Assembly (NCBI RefSeq): GCF_910580175.1
Contig: NZ_CAJTXD010000002.1
Location: 62,001-126,000 of the forward strand
DNA: 64,000 nucleotides
Reading direction: 5' to 3'
Source: an uncultured Alistipes sp.
Lineage (GTDB): Bacteria; Bacteroidota; Bacteroidia; Bacteroidales; Rikenellaceae
Shown: piece after piece, positions 10,601 through 18,856 of the stretch
Numbering within the stretch: the first letter of the stretch is position 1
How the letters are laid out: each line of letters begins with the position of its first letter
Translations under genes and position numbers: made by a program
Notes under the pieces: model-generated
What the model was told of the DNA's origin: nothing
The model's input: only the letters and a program-made list of their open reading frames with translations
The model's database searches: none

Positions 10601-10896
10601 GCGACAAGATTACCTACCCGTCGTCCTACTTCGTCGAGGACGGTTCTTACCTGCGCATCGCCCAGTTGACGGTGGGTTATACGTTCCCCCGTTCGTGGAT
10701 GCAGAAGGCGCGCATCAACAAGGCCCGCATCTACTTCACGGTCAACAACCTGGCTACCATTACCGGCTACTCGGGCATCGACCCCGAGATTCCGGCCGCC
10801 GAGTCCAACGACAACGTGGTCATCAAGCCGGGTTACGACAGTTCGACCTATCCGCGTGCAAGAAGTTATGTTGTAGGTCTTAATCTGACGTTCTAA
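7624..10896 (+). CDS. SusC/RagA-type TonB-dependent outer-membrane transporter
   Basis: A 1090-aa protein with a signal peptide (cleavage near residue 28, after VSA), a carboxypeptidase-regulatory-like domain (about 30-115), a TonB plug (about 125-240, including PLYIVDGFEM and ATAIYGSRGSNGIILITTK) and a 22-strand barrel ending in the aromatic VVGLNLTF. It imports oligosaccharides across the outer membrane with its SusD partner, encoded 21 bp downstream. The flanking genes make pectic rhamnogalacturonan oligosaccharides the likely cargo. A nine-G run (7912-7920) lies in codons 97-99. It has no N-terminal extension of the anti-sigma-sensing kind, consistent with regulation by the AraC protein rather than an ECF sigma/anti-sigma pair. 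Confidence 0.96.
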   Translation: MRASLQRVAMLALTALFCMAATVVSAQNRTVTGTVVGPDNLPVVGATVFATDGQKVNVPLAGTTTDANGRYSLSIPANARAISAQFIGYEQQTISIGGGRNVYDFSLKDSSVMMEEVVAIGYAKVKRKDVTGSTVSVSGQELAAVPVMTAAQALQGKAAGVNIISTSGAPGASSQISIRGGSSITGSTKPLYIVDGFEMGDALENVDINDIETIDVLKDASATAIYGSRGSNGIILITTKSAQKGKTQVSYNTYFSFDTLANSIDMVSDVEDYVKYQYELMALNNKRPSYAAVFDDGLAADSPEFGPGVYSRIAQRYGNARGIDWQEQVFGGYALTQSHNVNIMTGTDKTQVMLSYNYNGQDGLSVAQGAYKNTIRAKVQSELWKGVRLDLNTSFNNKKVEGAGLGLRNVLMSPLHGGTMFSEDHLLNQQTLLDYRAYDDAFGALNPIVQSLSTESVKRSRSFNVNAGLEFDFLKYFTWRTAGSYSWNNSKNKSFSDKNSTDYLTDPENTGIKGSISNSESYSYQITNTLSYNQTFNEKHKLGILLGQETRYSESEGNSLSLKKFPDPNFGLDDISNAEVSEKKTSHSRSGMVSLFARVNYSFDDRYLLTATVRGDGSSKFMTGHKWGVFPAVSAAWRISEENFWKDHKVADVINGLKLRVGYGTTGNNSIDSYSYSTSLKPSSYPMLDNENHPVFLPEETLGNPKLRWETVITSNVGLELSMFNNRLNITAEWYNNQSNDLLLKCKIPDATGYKQQYRNVGKMRNRGWEVTLNTINIQKKNFRWTSDLNLTFNRSKVISLNDDQEEMTFSQGSNRSGTVTYYATVGQRLGDMYGYKYDGIYTTDDFIELANGTLIVRDGVVRPSTGTVQPGDMKFAADSYDENGNPVFSRGKMTKIGNGAPLCVGGFNNTFTFYGVDLSVFMKFSIGNDIYNATRHSMSPYASFETPLTEFGTNFYRMIDPVTGDRAASLARLRELNPDEGARTWSLSSANRDKITYPSSYFVEDGSYLRIAQLTVGYTFPRSWMQKARINKARIYFTVNNLATITGYSGIDPEIPAAESNDNVVIKPGYDSSTYPRARSYVVGLNLTF
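7912..7920 (+). repeat. G9 homopolymer inside susC
   Basis: Nine consecutive G residues encode Gly97-Gly99 at the end of the carboxypeptidase-like domain. The frame is open here as written. Gain or loss of one G would frameshift the transporter before the plug domain. Confidence 0.95.
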
Positions 10897-10917
10897 TCAC
10901 AGTTTACAGCAAGCATT

Positions 10918-12981
10918 ATGAAAAAAGCATTCATCATATTTTCCGCCTTGGCCCTCGCAACGACGGGTCTGACTTCTTGTGCGGATTGGTTGGAGATGCC
11001 GCCTTACAACGAGACCAACACGGAGAAGATCTTCTCCAGCGAGGAGACGGCCGAAATGTACGTCGAGGGTTGCTACCGCGGCATGATTTCCAAGGAGATG
11101 TATTACCAGCTCGGTTCGGGCGACAGCGTGATCCACGCTTCGGAGGATGCCGCCGGCGGTTCGAAGAACGCGTTGAGCAACTTCTTCTACGACTCGAAGT
11201 CGCCCTATACCCTTACCACCAGTTATAAGGAGTCCTACCGCATCATCGAGGCGACCAACATCGGTATCGACCGCCTCTCGAAGATGCCCGAGAGCGACAA
11301 GCGCAACGCCCTGCTGGCCGAGTGCTACTGCATCCGCGCTTTCATGTACTACAACCTCATCCGCATCTACGGCGACATGCCTGCCGTATGGCAGCCCATG
11401 GAGTCGATGGATCCCGAAGCCGAAGAGACGTTCTATCCCCATCGTGCTTCGCGCGACGAGATCTACGATCATGTGATCGCCGACATGCTGGGTTCGATCG
11501 ATTGCCTGCCTGCCAAGGCCGAGGGAGCCTACGGCGGTTCGGTGCAGCGTCTGACGCGCGACGGCGCCTACGCCTTGCTGGCCCGCATCGCGCTCTACGC
11601 CGCCGGCTACTCGCTCCGCTGGGATTTGCAGACGCTCGACCCCGCCACCATGAAGGTTGCGCGCCGCAGCGATGAGAACCGCGTGCGCGAACTCTACCAG
11701 ATCGCCAGCGACGCCTGCGAGAAAGTCATGGGCATGGCCGGCAACGGCCTGGTGCAGCCGTCGGGCAAGATGACCGCCTACCAGAACTTGTGGTACAGTT
11801 ACGACAGCCGTTCGTTCTCCACTTCGAACCTCGAAATGTTGTGGCAGCAGGCTTGCTACGGCAAGAACACCAACTCCGATTTCAACCGCTACGCCCACCC
11901 CGGCTGCCGCTATGGCATCTACGGCACCGAGAAGGCCATGCAGATCGTCCTGCCGACCTATTATCTGTCGTTCGACGAGAAAGACCAGCGCCGCGACGTT
12001 ACTTGCACGCCATATAGCAGCTACTCCATGACCGGCAAGAACCTCGAAGACGTGGTGCTGGTCGGCACGACCTACTCGTGCATCACGCTCGGCAAGTTCC
12101 GCCAGCAGTGGCGCGTGCAGTCGGTCTCGGCCGCCAAGGAGATGAACATGGACATCCCCATCCTGCGTTATGCCGATGTGCTGCTGGGTTATGCCGAGGC
12201 GCAGAACTTCTTGAACAATGGCCCTACGGGTGCCGCCATCGATGCGCTCCAGCAGGTGCGTGCCCGTGCCGGCATCGGCGACATGGCCGTGCCGTCCGAC
12301 ATGGAGGGCTTTACCGAGGCGCTCGCCCAGGAGCGTAAATGGGAGTTCGCCGGCGAGCTGTGGCTGCGCACCGACCTCATCCGCATGGGCCAGCTTACCA
12401 AGCAGGTGCTCGCCACCCAGACTTCCATGCGTCAGCTGTCGGCCCAGGAAGGCGACTATTCCAATACGCCGACTTACCGGCTTTACAAGTTGACGGCCGA
12501 TCCCCAGAAGTGGGCCGACAACTCGGTGCTGGCCATCGACCACATCGACATTACCGACCCCGCCGAAGTGGCTGTCGTATCGGTCGCACCCACTCTTACC
12601 GAGCCGGGCAAAGCCGCTTACCAGGCCGCTCTGAAGCCTATCGTCGAGGCGCACGGCTATGCGTGGGACGAGAAGGACAAGTGGTATGCCTGCAACATGT
12701 TCGAGGGTATGGTTTCCGACTTCAACAACAATTGCCGCAAGGCCGTCGGCTTTACCACCAACAAGGTGCACGTGGGCGTCAACATCGCCGAGTCGCCCAC
12801 CGGCAAGAAGTTCAACAAGGACAAGTACCCCGTGTGGATCTACACCGATGACAATTCGGACGGCATCTACTACGGGTTCAAGGAGAATTGCTGCGAGCTG
12901 CTGCCGCTGGCCGATGCGTCGGCAGGGCATCCCCGCGTAGACAACCCCAACTTGAGCCAGCACCCCGGCTACCTCCAGTAA
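10918..12981 (+). CDS. SusD/RagB-type outer-membrane glycan-binding lipoprotein
   Basis: A 687-aa lipoprotein with a type II signal peptide and lipobox (LTSCAD, Cys near residue 21). A TPR-rich SusD fold follows, with family landmarks FSSEETAEMYVEGCYRG, AECYCIRAFMYYNLIRIYGD (about 125-145), ILRYADVLLGYAEA (about 415) and the C-terminal LAQERKWEFAGE. It lids the SusC barrel at the cell surface and recruits oligosaccharide. It is longer than many SusD proteins (500-600 aa). The extra length is in the C-terminal half (about residues 510-650). Confidence 0.95.
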   Translation: MKKAFIIFSALALATTGLTSCADWLEMPPYNETNTEKIFSSEETAEMYVEGCYRGMISKEMYYQLGSGDSVIHASEDAAGGSKNALSNFFYDSKSPYTLTTSYKESYRIIEATNIGIDRLSKMPESDKRNALLAECYCIRAFMYYNLIRIYGDMPAVWQPMESMDPEAEETFYPHRASRDEIYDHVIADMLGSIDCLPAKAEGAYGGSVQRLTRDGAYALLARIALYAAGYSLRWDLQTLDPATMKVARRSDENRVRELYQIASDACEKVMGMAGNGLVQPSGKMTAYQNLWYSYDSRSFSTSNLEMLWQQACYGKNTNSDFNRYAHPGCRYGIYGTEKAMQIVLPTYYLSFDEKDQRRDVTCTPYSSYSMTGKNLEDVVLVGTTYSCITLGKFRQQWRVQSVSAAKEMNMDIPILRYADVLLGYAEAQNFLNNGPTGAAIDALQQVRARAGIGDMAVPSDMEGFTEALAQERKWEFAGELWLRTDLIRMGQLTKQVLATQTSMRQLSAQEGDYSNTPTYRLYKLTADPQKWADNSVLAIDHIDITDPAEVAVVSVAPTLTEPGKAAYQAALKPIVEAHGYAWDEKDKWYACNMFEGMVSDFNNNCRKAVGFTTNKVHVGVNIAESPTGKKFNKDKYPVWIYTDDNSDGIYYGFKENCCELLPLADASAGHPRVDNPNLSQHPGYLQ

Positions 12982-13000
12982 GCCGTCGGCAAGCATGTGC

Positions 13001-13024
13001 GGGAGCCTTCCGCGGAAGGCTCCC
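13001..13024 (+). other. Strong intercistronic hairpin between susD and the pectate lyase gene
   Basis: A perfect inverted repeat, GGGAGCCTTCC/GGAAGGCTCCC with a 2-nt turn, 20 bp after the susD stop. There is no U-tract after it, so it looks more like an mRNA-stabilising or attenuating structure than a full terminator. It could raise susCD transcript levels relative to the downstream enzyme genes. Confidence 0.55.
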
Positions 13025-13061
13025 CATTAAAATCACAAACGAATAATCGAGTTTTAGAACC

Positions 13062-14630
13062 ATGAAACGTTATATTGCATATATTATCTGCGCGCTGTTT
13101 ACCGTCGCCTTAGGGGGAGGATGCGGCGACGATAAGACCGAAATCCGGGTCGTCGAACCCGAAGGGCAGTTCCCCGACTACGGCGAGACGCTGGCGTTCC
13201 CCGGTGCCGTAGGTTTCGGGCGGTTCGCCACGGGCGGCCGCGGCGGCGAGGTCTTCCACGTCACTACGACCGATCTGACTGGCGACGGCTCCATCTCCGA
13301 CGCCGTCAGCAAGTCGGGCCGCATCATCGTCTTCGACGTTGCCGGCCGCATCGATCTGAACAAGGGAACGCTCGTGCTGAAGAGCAATCAGACCCTGCTG
13401 TTCCAGACTGCACCCGCTCCGGGTATCGTGATCTACAACGGCCGCGTTTCTTCGTCGGGCGCTTCGAACGTCATCGTGCGCTACATGCGCGTGCGCTGCG
13501 GCCGTCAGGTCGACAGCAAGGACAACATGGACGCTGCGGGCCTGGCCAGCGGCAAGGATGTGATCTACGACCATTGCTCCTTCACGTGGGGCACCGACGA
13601 GTGCTTCTCGATCAATACCGACAACAAGGGCACGCGTCCGCAGAACATCACTATCCAGAACTGCATCATCGGCCAGGGCTGCATGAACCACTCGTGCGGC
13701 GGTCTGATTCAGACCGGCGACAAGGAGGGTGTGACCATCTACCGCAATTTGCTGATCGACAACAAGACCCGCAATTTCAAGATCAAGGGTCTGAACCAGT
13801 ATGTCAACAACGTCGTCTACAACTGGGGCAACGGCGCCGCCTACAACATGGGCGGCGACTCGGCGGGCCACTCCGACACGCAGATCGAAAACAACTACTT
13901 CATCAAGGGTCCGGCCTGGACGTGGGAGAACTTCGGCATCGACGACATCAAGGCCAAATGGCCCAACGACTGGGAAGCCATGCTTCAGAATCCCGACATT
14001 GCGAGCGAAACGACCCCGGGCAAATACTATGAGATCCTGCGTCAGGTGACGCCCACGCCTCCGTTCATCGGCGGCGACGGCGACGGCGATTTCGACACCT
14101 ACTGCGTGGGCAACTTCTACGACGACAATCTCGACGGCCAGCTCAACGGTATCGAATTGACGCAGGAGAACTGGGATCAGTACTGCTCGGCTCAGCCCGT
14201 CTTTCTTTCGGCTCCCGCACGACTGCATCCTGCTCTGCCGGAAATGATGACGGCTGCCGAAGCCTACGAGTGGATCGTCGAAAACGTAGGCCCTACGCTG
14301 CCCGCCCGCGACCGCGTGGATGCCTTCATGCTTGAGGAGCTGAAGTCGCTGGGCACGAAGGGTACCATCCTGCGCGACCAGCGCAAGGCGCCCCAGTACC
14401 GCTATGACGATGGCACGAGCGTCTACAACGCATGGATGAACGATTTCGCTACGCCCGTAACGGTCGCTCCCGCCCTCGACACCGACGGCGACGGCATGCC
14501 CGACGAGTGGGAGGATGCCCACGGTCTGGACAAGAACGATCCGTCCGACGCCGCCAAGCTCGCCGAGAACGGCTACTCCAACGTCGAAAACTACTTCTTC
14601 GAGCTGGAAGCCAAGATTGCCAACAACTAA
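13062..14630 (+). CDS. Pectate lyase-like lipoprotein (PL1 family type)
   Basis: A 522-aa protein with a lipoprotein signal (GGGCGDD, Cys near residue 21). Its parallel beta-helix is of the Bacteroidota PL1 type: FPGAVGFGRFATGGRGGEV near residue 48, then KSNQTLLFQTAP, YDHCSFTWGTDE and NLLIDNKTRNFKIKG. The C-terminus carries an acidic DTDGDGMPDEWE segment (about 473-484) that resembles a calcium-binding thrombospondin-3-like repeat and is common at the end of such lyases. It would cleave polygalacturonate regions by beta-elimination at the cell surface and supply unsaturated ends for the GH105 enzyme downstream. The exact PL subfamily was not tested. Confidence 0.85.
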   Translation: MKRYIAYIICALFTVALGGGCGDDKTEIRVVEPEGQFPDYGETLAFPGAVGFGRFATGGRGGEVFHVTTTDLTGDGSISDAVSKSGRIIVFDVAGRIDLNKGTLVLKSNQTLLFQTAPAPGIVIYNGRVSSSGASNVIVRYMRVRCGRQVDSKDNMDAAGLASGKDVIYDHCSFTWGTDECFSINTDNKGTRPQNITIQNCIIGQGCMNHSCGGLIQTGDKEGVTIYRNLLIDNKTRNFKIKGLNQYVNNVVYNWGNGAAYNMGGDSAGHSDTQIENNYFIKGPAWTWENFGIDDIKAKWPNDWEAMLQNPDIASETTPGKYYEILRQVTPTPPFIGGDGDGDFDTYCVGNFYDDNLDGQLNGIELTQENWDQYCSAQPVFLSAPARLHPALPEMMTAAEAYEWIVENVGPTLPARDRVDAFMLEELKSLGTKGTILRDQRKAPQYRYDDGTSVYNAWMNDFATPVTVAPALDTDGDGMPDEWEDAHGLDKNDPSDAAKLAENGYSNVENYFFELEAKIANN

Positions 14631-14643
14631 TGCTTAAAAAACG

Positions 14644-16524
14644 ATGAAAAAACAGATAATTTCGTGCGCCGCCGCGGCGTTGGCTTTCGTCGGCTTTGCG
14701 GGATGCGAAAAGACGAACATCGAATACGTTACCAAACCCACGACCATGACCGTCGGGGAGGTGGTCGAGTGCGAGTTGAACCCCGCGCTTCCCGAGCCGG
14801 GCGACAACCTCTACGTCAACGGTTATCGTTGTCCGATCCTGCCTACCGGCGAGGCCGGTTTCCACAACATCCCCGGAGCCGAGCAGTATGTGGTGCACAC
14901 CCAGGAGGCCGTCATGGTCGAGGGCACCAAAGTCGGTTTCGGCATCCCTTCGACGCAGACCTACCGTGAGGGCGGTCTCTCCAAGGCTGCCTGCCCGCTC
15001 TATGCGCTTACCGACAATGCCGGGTTGGCGCATATCGTCTTCAAGCCCGCCGTGGGTGCTTTGAAAATCGTCATCCCGCCTTCGGGCGAGGAGGCGTTCA
15101 AGGAGATTTCCAGCGTCGAGATCACTTGCAAGGCTTATGTGCTGACCAGCGATTTGCAGGTCGATGCCGCTACGGACGAAACCTACATCTTGGGCAATGC
15201 CACGCAGAAACTGACAGTCAACGGCACGATCAACATCCTCAACGGCGCCGAGGTCTACTGCGCCATGCCGCCCATGCGGTTCCTCGAAGACCTGACCGTC
15301 AAGCTCGTCAACGAGAAGGTCACGCAGACGCTTCCCCTGAAGGTGCAGGGCCAGTACATCGAGCGCGGCAAGGCGTTGGCCGTCGCTGTCGAGCCGCAGT
15401 GGAAGGTGCTCACGCCCTACTACGGTTCGGCGAACTGCATCGTCGTAGCGCCCGGCAGCACCGAAGTCGAGTTCGATTGTGCGCCGCATACTTCCGAGTC
15501 GCTGACTTACGCCTATACCAAGAACGACAAGGGCGAGTTGCTGCCGCCCGCCGATGAGGCTGCCCAGCCGCTCGCATCCAAGGCCGAGGTGCTTTGGAAC
15601 GACGTCTCCAAGGACTTCATCACAGGCGTGCAGCTGACCAACGGCAAGAAGTCGATCAAGGCCAAGCTCTCGGGCGAAAAGGGCAATGCGCTGGTCGCCA
15701 TCCGCGATACCAAGGGCAATATCTTGTGGTCGTTCCACATTTGGGTAACCGACATCGCCGATCACGATTACGGCAACGGGTATACCGTCATGGATCGCAA
15801 CCTGGGTGCCGTGTCGATCGTGCCGGGCACCTACCAGGCCAACAGCCTCCTCTACCAGTGGGGCCGCAAGGATCCGTTCCCCAGCGGCGATGCTTCGGCC
15901 AGCGCTTCCGCTTCCCACAAGCTCTACAAGGAGTCGGGCGAGACGTCGCTCGAAACGGCCGTGGCAAGCAACAGCACCAACGGTACGGTGGCTTATGCCG
16001 TGGCCCATCCTACGACCTACATCAAGTACAAGAGCAAGTCATCGTCGGGCAACTACATCGGCAACGACTGGATGATCGTCTACAACGATGCTTTGTGGGG
16101 CAACCCGACCGGCTTCGACAACCCCGATCCGTCGACCATCAAGAAGAGCGTCTACGACCCGTGCCCCGAGGGCTACATGGTCGCTCCCAACGACGTTTGG
16201 TGGAAGGCCGGTTCCGAGACGTCGATCTTCCCGGCCGAAGCCGAGTTCGGCGCCGGCGAGGGTTGGGTCGAGGTCAACAAGAACAAGGGCCTGCTCGTGA
16301 CCATCAACGGCAACCGCACGTTCTATCCTGCTTCGGGTATCTACAACCGTTCGAACGGCAACCTCCAGGATATCGGTGTCGACGGTTCGACGCAGAAGAG
16401 TTGTCCCATCAAGACCAAGAGCAACAGCGGTTACATCATCGTCAAGGGCAAGAAGCCCGATGTGGCCAAGAAGGGCAATGCCCGCGGTAATGCTTACTGC
16501 GTGCGTTGCGTGAAGGAGAGATAG
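14644..16524 (+). CDS. Surface lipoprotein with fimbrillin-like N-terminus and FISUMP-like C-terminus
   Basis: A 626-aa protein with a lipobox (FAGCEK, Cys near residue 21). The N-terminal two thirds resemble fimbrillin/Mfa-like beta-sandwich domains (VGALKIVIPPSG, about residue 138). The C-terminal third has hallmarks of the Fibrobacter-type paralogous (FISUMP) domain: YTVMDRNLGA, LLYQWGRKDPFP, YDPCPEGYMVAPNDVW and YCVRCVKE. It starts 14 bp after the lyase gene. In SusCD loci this position is often held by a surface glycan-binding protein, so a pectin-binding or cell-wall adhesion role is plausible. No catalytic residues are recognised. Confidence 0.65.
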   Translation: MKKQIISCAAAALAFVGFAGCEKTNIEYVTKPTTMTVGEVVECELNPALPEPGDNLYVNGYRCPILPTGEAGFHNIPGAEQYVVHTQEAVMVEGTKVGFGIPSTQTYREGGLSKAACPLYALTDNAGLAHIVFKPAVGALKIVIPPSGEEAFKEISSVEITCKAYVLTSDLQVDAATDETYILGNATQKLTVNGTINILNGAEVYCAMPPMRFLEDLTVKLVNEKVTQTLPLKVQGQYIERGKALAVAVEPQWKVLTPYYGSANCIVVAPGSTEVEFDCAPHTSESLTYAYTKNDKGELLPPADEAAQPLASKAEVLWNDVSKDFITGVQLTNGKKSIKAKLSGEKGNALVAIRDTKGNILWSFHIWVTDIADHDYGNGYTVMDRNLGAVSIVPGTYQANSLLYQWGRKDPFPSGDASASASASHKLYKESGETSLETAVASNSTNGTVAYAVAHPTTYIKYKSKSSSGNYIGNDWMIVYNDALWGNPTGFDNPDPSTIKKSVYDPCPEGYMVAPNDVWWKAGSETSIFPAEAEFGAGEGWVEVNKNKGLLVTINGNRTFYPASGIYNRSNGNLQDIGVDGSTQKSCPIKTKSNSGYIIVKGKKPDVAKKGNARGNAYCVRCVKER

Positions 16525-16554
16525 CGATTTTCCCGGTTTCCGGGTCTGTTTTCG

Positions 16555-16589
16555 GAAGATGGCTTCGCGCTGCGGCACGGGCCATCTTC
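16555..16589 (+). terminator. Weak hairpin after the surface lipoprotein gene
   Basis: The arms GAAGATGGC and GCCATCTTC flank a 17-nt loop, 30 bp past the stop. No U-tract follows, so termination is uncertain, but a candidate promoter comes next. The locus may therefore be split into two transcripts here. Confidence 0.35.
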
Positions 16590-16643
16590 TATTATCCGCT
16601 CGTTTTCGTTCGTTCGTGCGGTTTTTTTCTCCGAAAAAACGAC

Positions 16644-16651
16644 TATATTTG
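16644..16651 (+). promoter_or_regulatory. Candidate internal promoter for the second half of the polysaccharide locus
   Basis: TATATTTG matches the Bacteroidota -7 box, with a T-rich -33 region (16620-16627) about 17-20 bp upstream. It lies 93 bp before the ATG at 16745 in the 220-bp gap, the widest of the block. Confidence 0.5.
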
Positions 16652-16744
16652 TTACAGAATTTCGGCGTTGGCTTGGTTGCGAGGTGCGATCGGGCCGTGC
16701 GCCATCTTTCCAGGCCGGAGTTTCCGGCGAAGAACCCTTTCGAC

Positions 16745-18844
16745 ATGAATAGATTTTGGATTGTTTTGAGTGCTGCGGCCGCCTTGTGGACGGCCGGCGG
16801 ATGTTCCCGGCAGGAACCCATCGACCGCGAAGCGCTCGTTGCCCGCAACAACCCGCAGGTCGTGCGTCTCGACTCGCTCGCTTCGCTCTCGGTGGGCAAC
16901 GGCGAGTTCGCCGTGACGGTCGATGCGACCGGTTTGCAGAGTTTCCCCGAGTTGTACAGCAAGGGGGTGCCGCTGGGCACCCAGAGCCAGTGGGGCTGGC
17001 ACAGTTTCGCCAACCCGGAAAGCTACACCCACGACGAAACGATGCGCGGCTACGACTTCGGCCGCGGCCGCACGGAGCCTTATTCTGTGCAGTTCAACGA
17101 GCCGGGGCGGCCCAAGCGAGCTGCCGACTGGTATCGCGTCAATCCCCATCGGCTCCATCTCGGAACCATCGGCTTCGAGGGACTGACGCCCGGGCAGGTG
17201 GAGCGTATCGATCAGACGCTCGACCTCTGGCAGGGACGCATCGACTCGCGCTTCATGGTCGACGGGCATCCTGTCGAGGTGACGACCGTCTGCCATCCCG
17301 AGCGCGACATGTTGGCCGCCGACATCCGTACGCAGGCCGCCTTGCCCGTGGTCATCCGCTTCGCCTATCCCACCGGCGGCCATTGCGACGACGCCTGCGA
17401 CTGGACGCGCGACGAGGCCCACAAGTCGGAGTTGGTGGAGCAGGGCGACGGCCATGCCTTGATTCGTCGCACGCTCGATGCAACGACCTATTACGTCGAC
17501 CTGCACTTCTCCGGAGCCGCCCTCGCGCAGACGGGCCGCAACCGCTTCGTGCTCACTCCCGACAGCGAGCACTATACTCTCCGGGCCGAGTTCTGCGCCG
17601 AGCCGCCCGTGCTTCCGGCGCCCGATACCGAGGCTGTCATCGCCGCTGCGGCCGATTATTGGCGCAGCTACTGGAGCGACGGCGCTGCGGTCGATTTCAG
17701 CCGCTGCAAAGACCCCCGGGCCGCCGAGTTGGAGCGCCGCGTGGTGTTGTCGCAGTATCTGCTGGGCATCCAGTGCGCCGGCAGCTATCCTCCGCAGGAG
17801 ACGGGTCTCACGTACAACTCGTGGTTCGGCAAGTTCCACCTCGAAATGATCTGGTGGCACCAGGCGCAGTTCGCGCTGTGGGGCCGCGAAGAGTTGTTGG
17901 CCCGTACGTTGAAGTGGTATCCGTCCGTCGAACCCGTTGCGCGCGAAATCGCTCGCAGACAGGGTTTCGAGGGCCTGCGTTGGATGAAGATGACCGACCC
18001 TTCGGGCACCGAAGCCCCCTCCAAGGTGGGTTCGTTCCTCATCTGGCAGCAGCCCCACTACATCTATCTGGCCGAATTGGTCTACCGCGCCGATCCCTCG
18101 CCGCAGACGTTGGAGACCTACTACGATCTGGTGCAGAAGACCGCCCAGTTCATGGCTTCGTTCGCCGAGTACGACGGTCTGGGCAACCGCTACATCTTGC
18201 GGGGCGCCATTCCCGCCCAGGAGACTTTGCGGGCCGCCGAGACGGTCAATCCGCCGTTCGAGCTTTCTTATTGGCACTTCGCCCTCTCCACCGCCCAGAA
18301 GTGGCGCGAGCGCAGGGGCGAGGGGCGCAACCTGCAATGGGACGAGCTGATCGACAAGCTCTCGCCCCTGGCTGCCAAGGAGGGGCTGTACCTCGCGGCC
18401 GAAACCGCTGAAGACACCTACAAGGACATCCGCTTCACTTCCGACCACATGGCCGTGCTGGGGGCGCTGGGCATTTTGCCCAAGTGCCCGTTGGTGCGCG
18501 ACGATCTGATGCACAATACTTTCGACTGGATTTACGACAACTGGAACTGGGGCCGCACGTGGGGCTGGGACTATCCCATGACGGCTATGAACGCCGTGCG
18601 TCTGGGCGAACCCGAAAAGGCGCTCGACGCCCTGCTGATGGATAAGCGTACGAATACCTATCTGGTCAACGGCCACAACTACCAGGATACCCGTCTACGC
18701 TGCTACCTGCCCGGCAACGGCGGTCTGTTGACCGCTGTGGCGTTGATGTGCGCCGGCTGGGACGGCTGCACGGTCGAAAATCCCGGATTCCCCAAGGACG
18801 GCCGTTGGGACGTGCGTTGGGAGGGACTCAAGCCGATGCCTTAA
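16745..18844 (+). CDS. Putative six-hairpin (alpha/alpha)6 glycosidase lipoprotein of unknown specificity
   Basis: A 699-aa protein. The frame is open 186 bp further upstream, but the ATG at 16745 begins a proper lipoprotein signal (WTAGGCSRQ, Cys near residue 19). The N-terminal beta-sandwich (about 30-290, SLSVGNGEFAVTVDATG) is followed by an alpha-helical region (about 310-690) with GLTYNSWFGKFHLEMIWWH, WHQAQFALWGR and NWNWGRTWGWDYPMTAMNA. This layout is like GH65/GH95-type six-hairpin enzymes. I do not recognise a characterised family. It stands beside a DUF4450-type protein, a rhamnosidase and GH105, so a role on pectic side chains is an inference. Confidence 0.6.
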   Translation: MNRFWIVLSAAAALWTAGGCSRQEPIDREALVARNNPQVVRLDSLASLSVGNGEFAVTVDATGLQSFPELYSKGVPLGTQSQWGWHSFANPESYTHDETMRGYDFGRGRTEPYSVQFNEPGRPKRAADWYRVNPHRLHLGTIGFEGLTPGQVERIDQTLDLWQGRIDSRFMVDGHPVEVTTVCHPERDMLAADIRTQAALPVVIRFAYPTGGHCDDACDWTRDEAHKSELVEQGDGHALIRRTLDATTYYVDLHFSGAALAQTGRNRFVLTPDSEHYTLRAEFCAEPPVLPAPDTEAVIAAAADYWRSYWSDGAAVDFSRCKDPRAAELERRVVLSQYLLGIQCAGSYPPQETGLTYNSWFGKFHLEMIWWHQAQFALWGREELLARTLKWYPSVEPVAREIARRQGFEGLRWMKMTDPSGTEAPSKVGSFLIWQQPHYIYLAELVYRADPSPQTLETYYDLVQKTAQFMASFAEYDGLGNRYILRGAIPAQETLRAAETVNPPFELSYWHFALSTAQKWRERRGEGRNLQWDELIDKLSPLAAKEGLYLAAETAEDTYKDIRFTSDHMAVLGALGILPKCPLVRDDLMHNTFDWIYDNWNWGRTWGWDYPMTAMNAVRLGEPEKALDALLMDKRTNTYLVNGHNYQDTRLRCYLPGNGGLLTAVALMCAGWDGCTVENPGFPKDGRWDVRWEGLKPMP

Positions 18845-18856
18845 TACCGATCAGCG

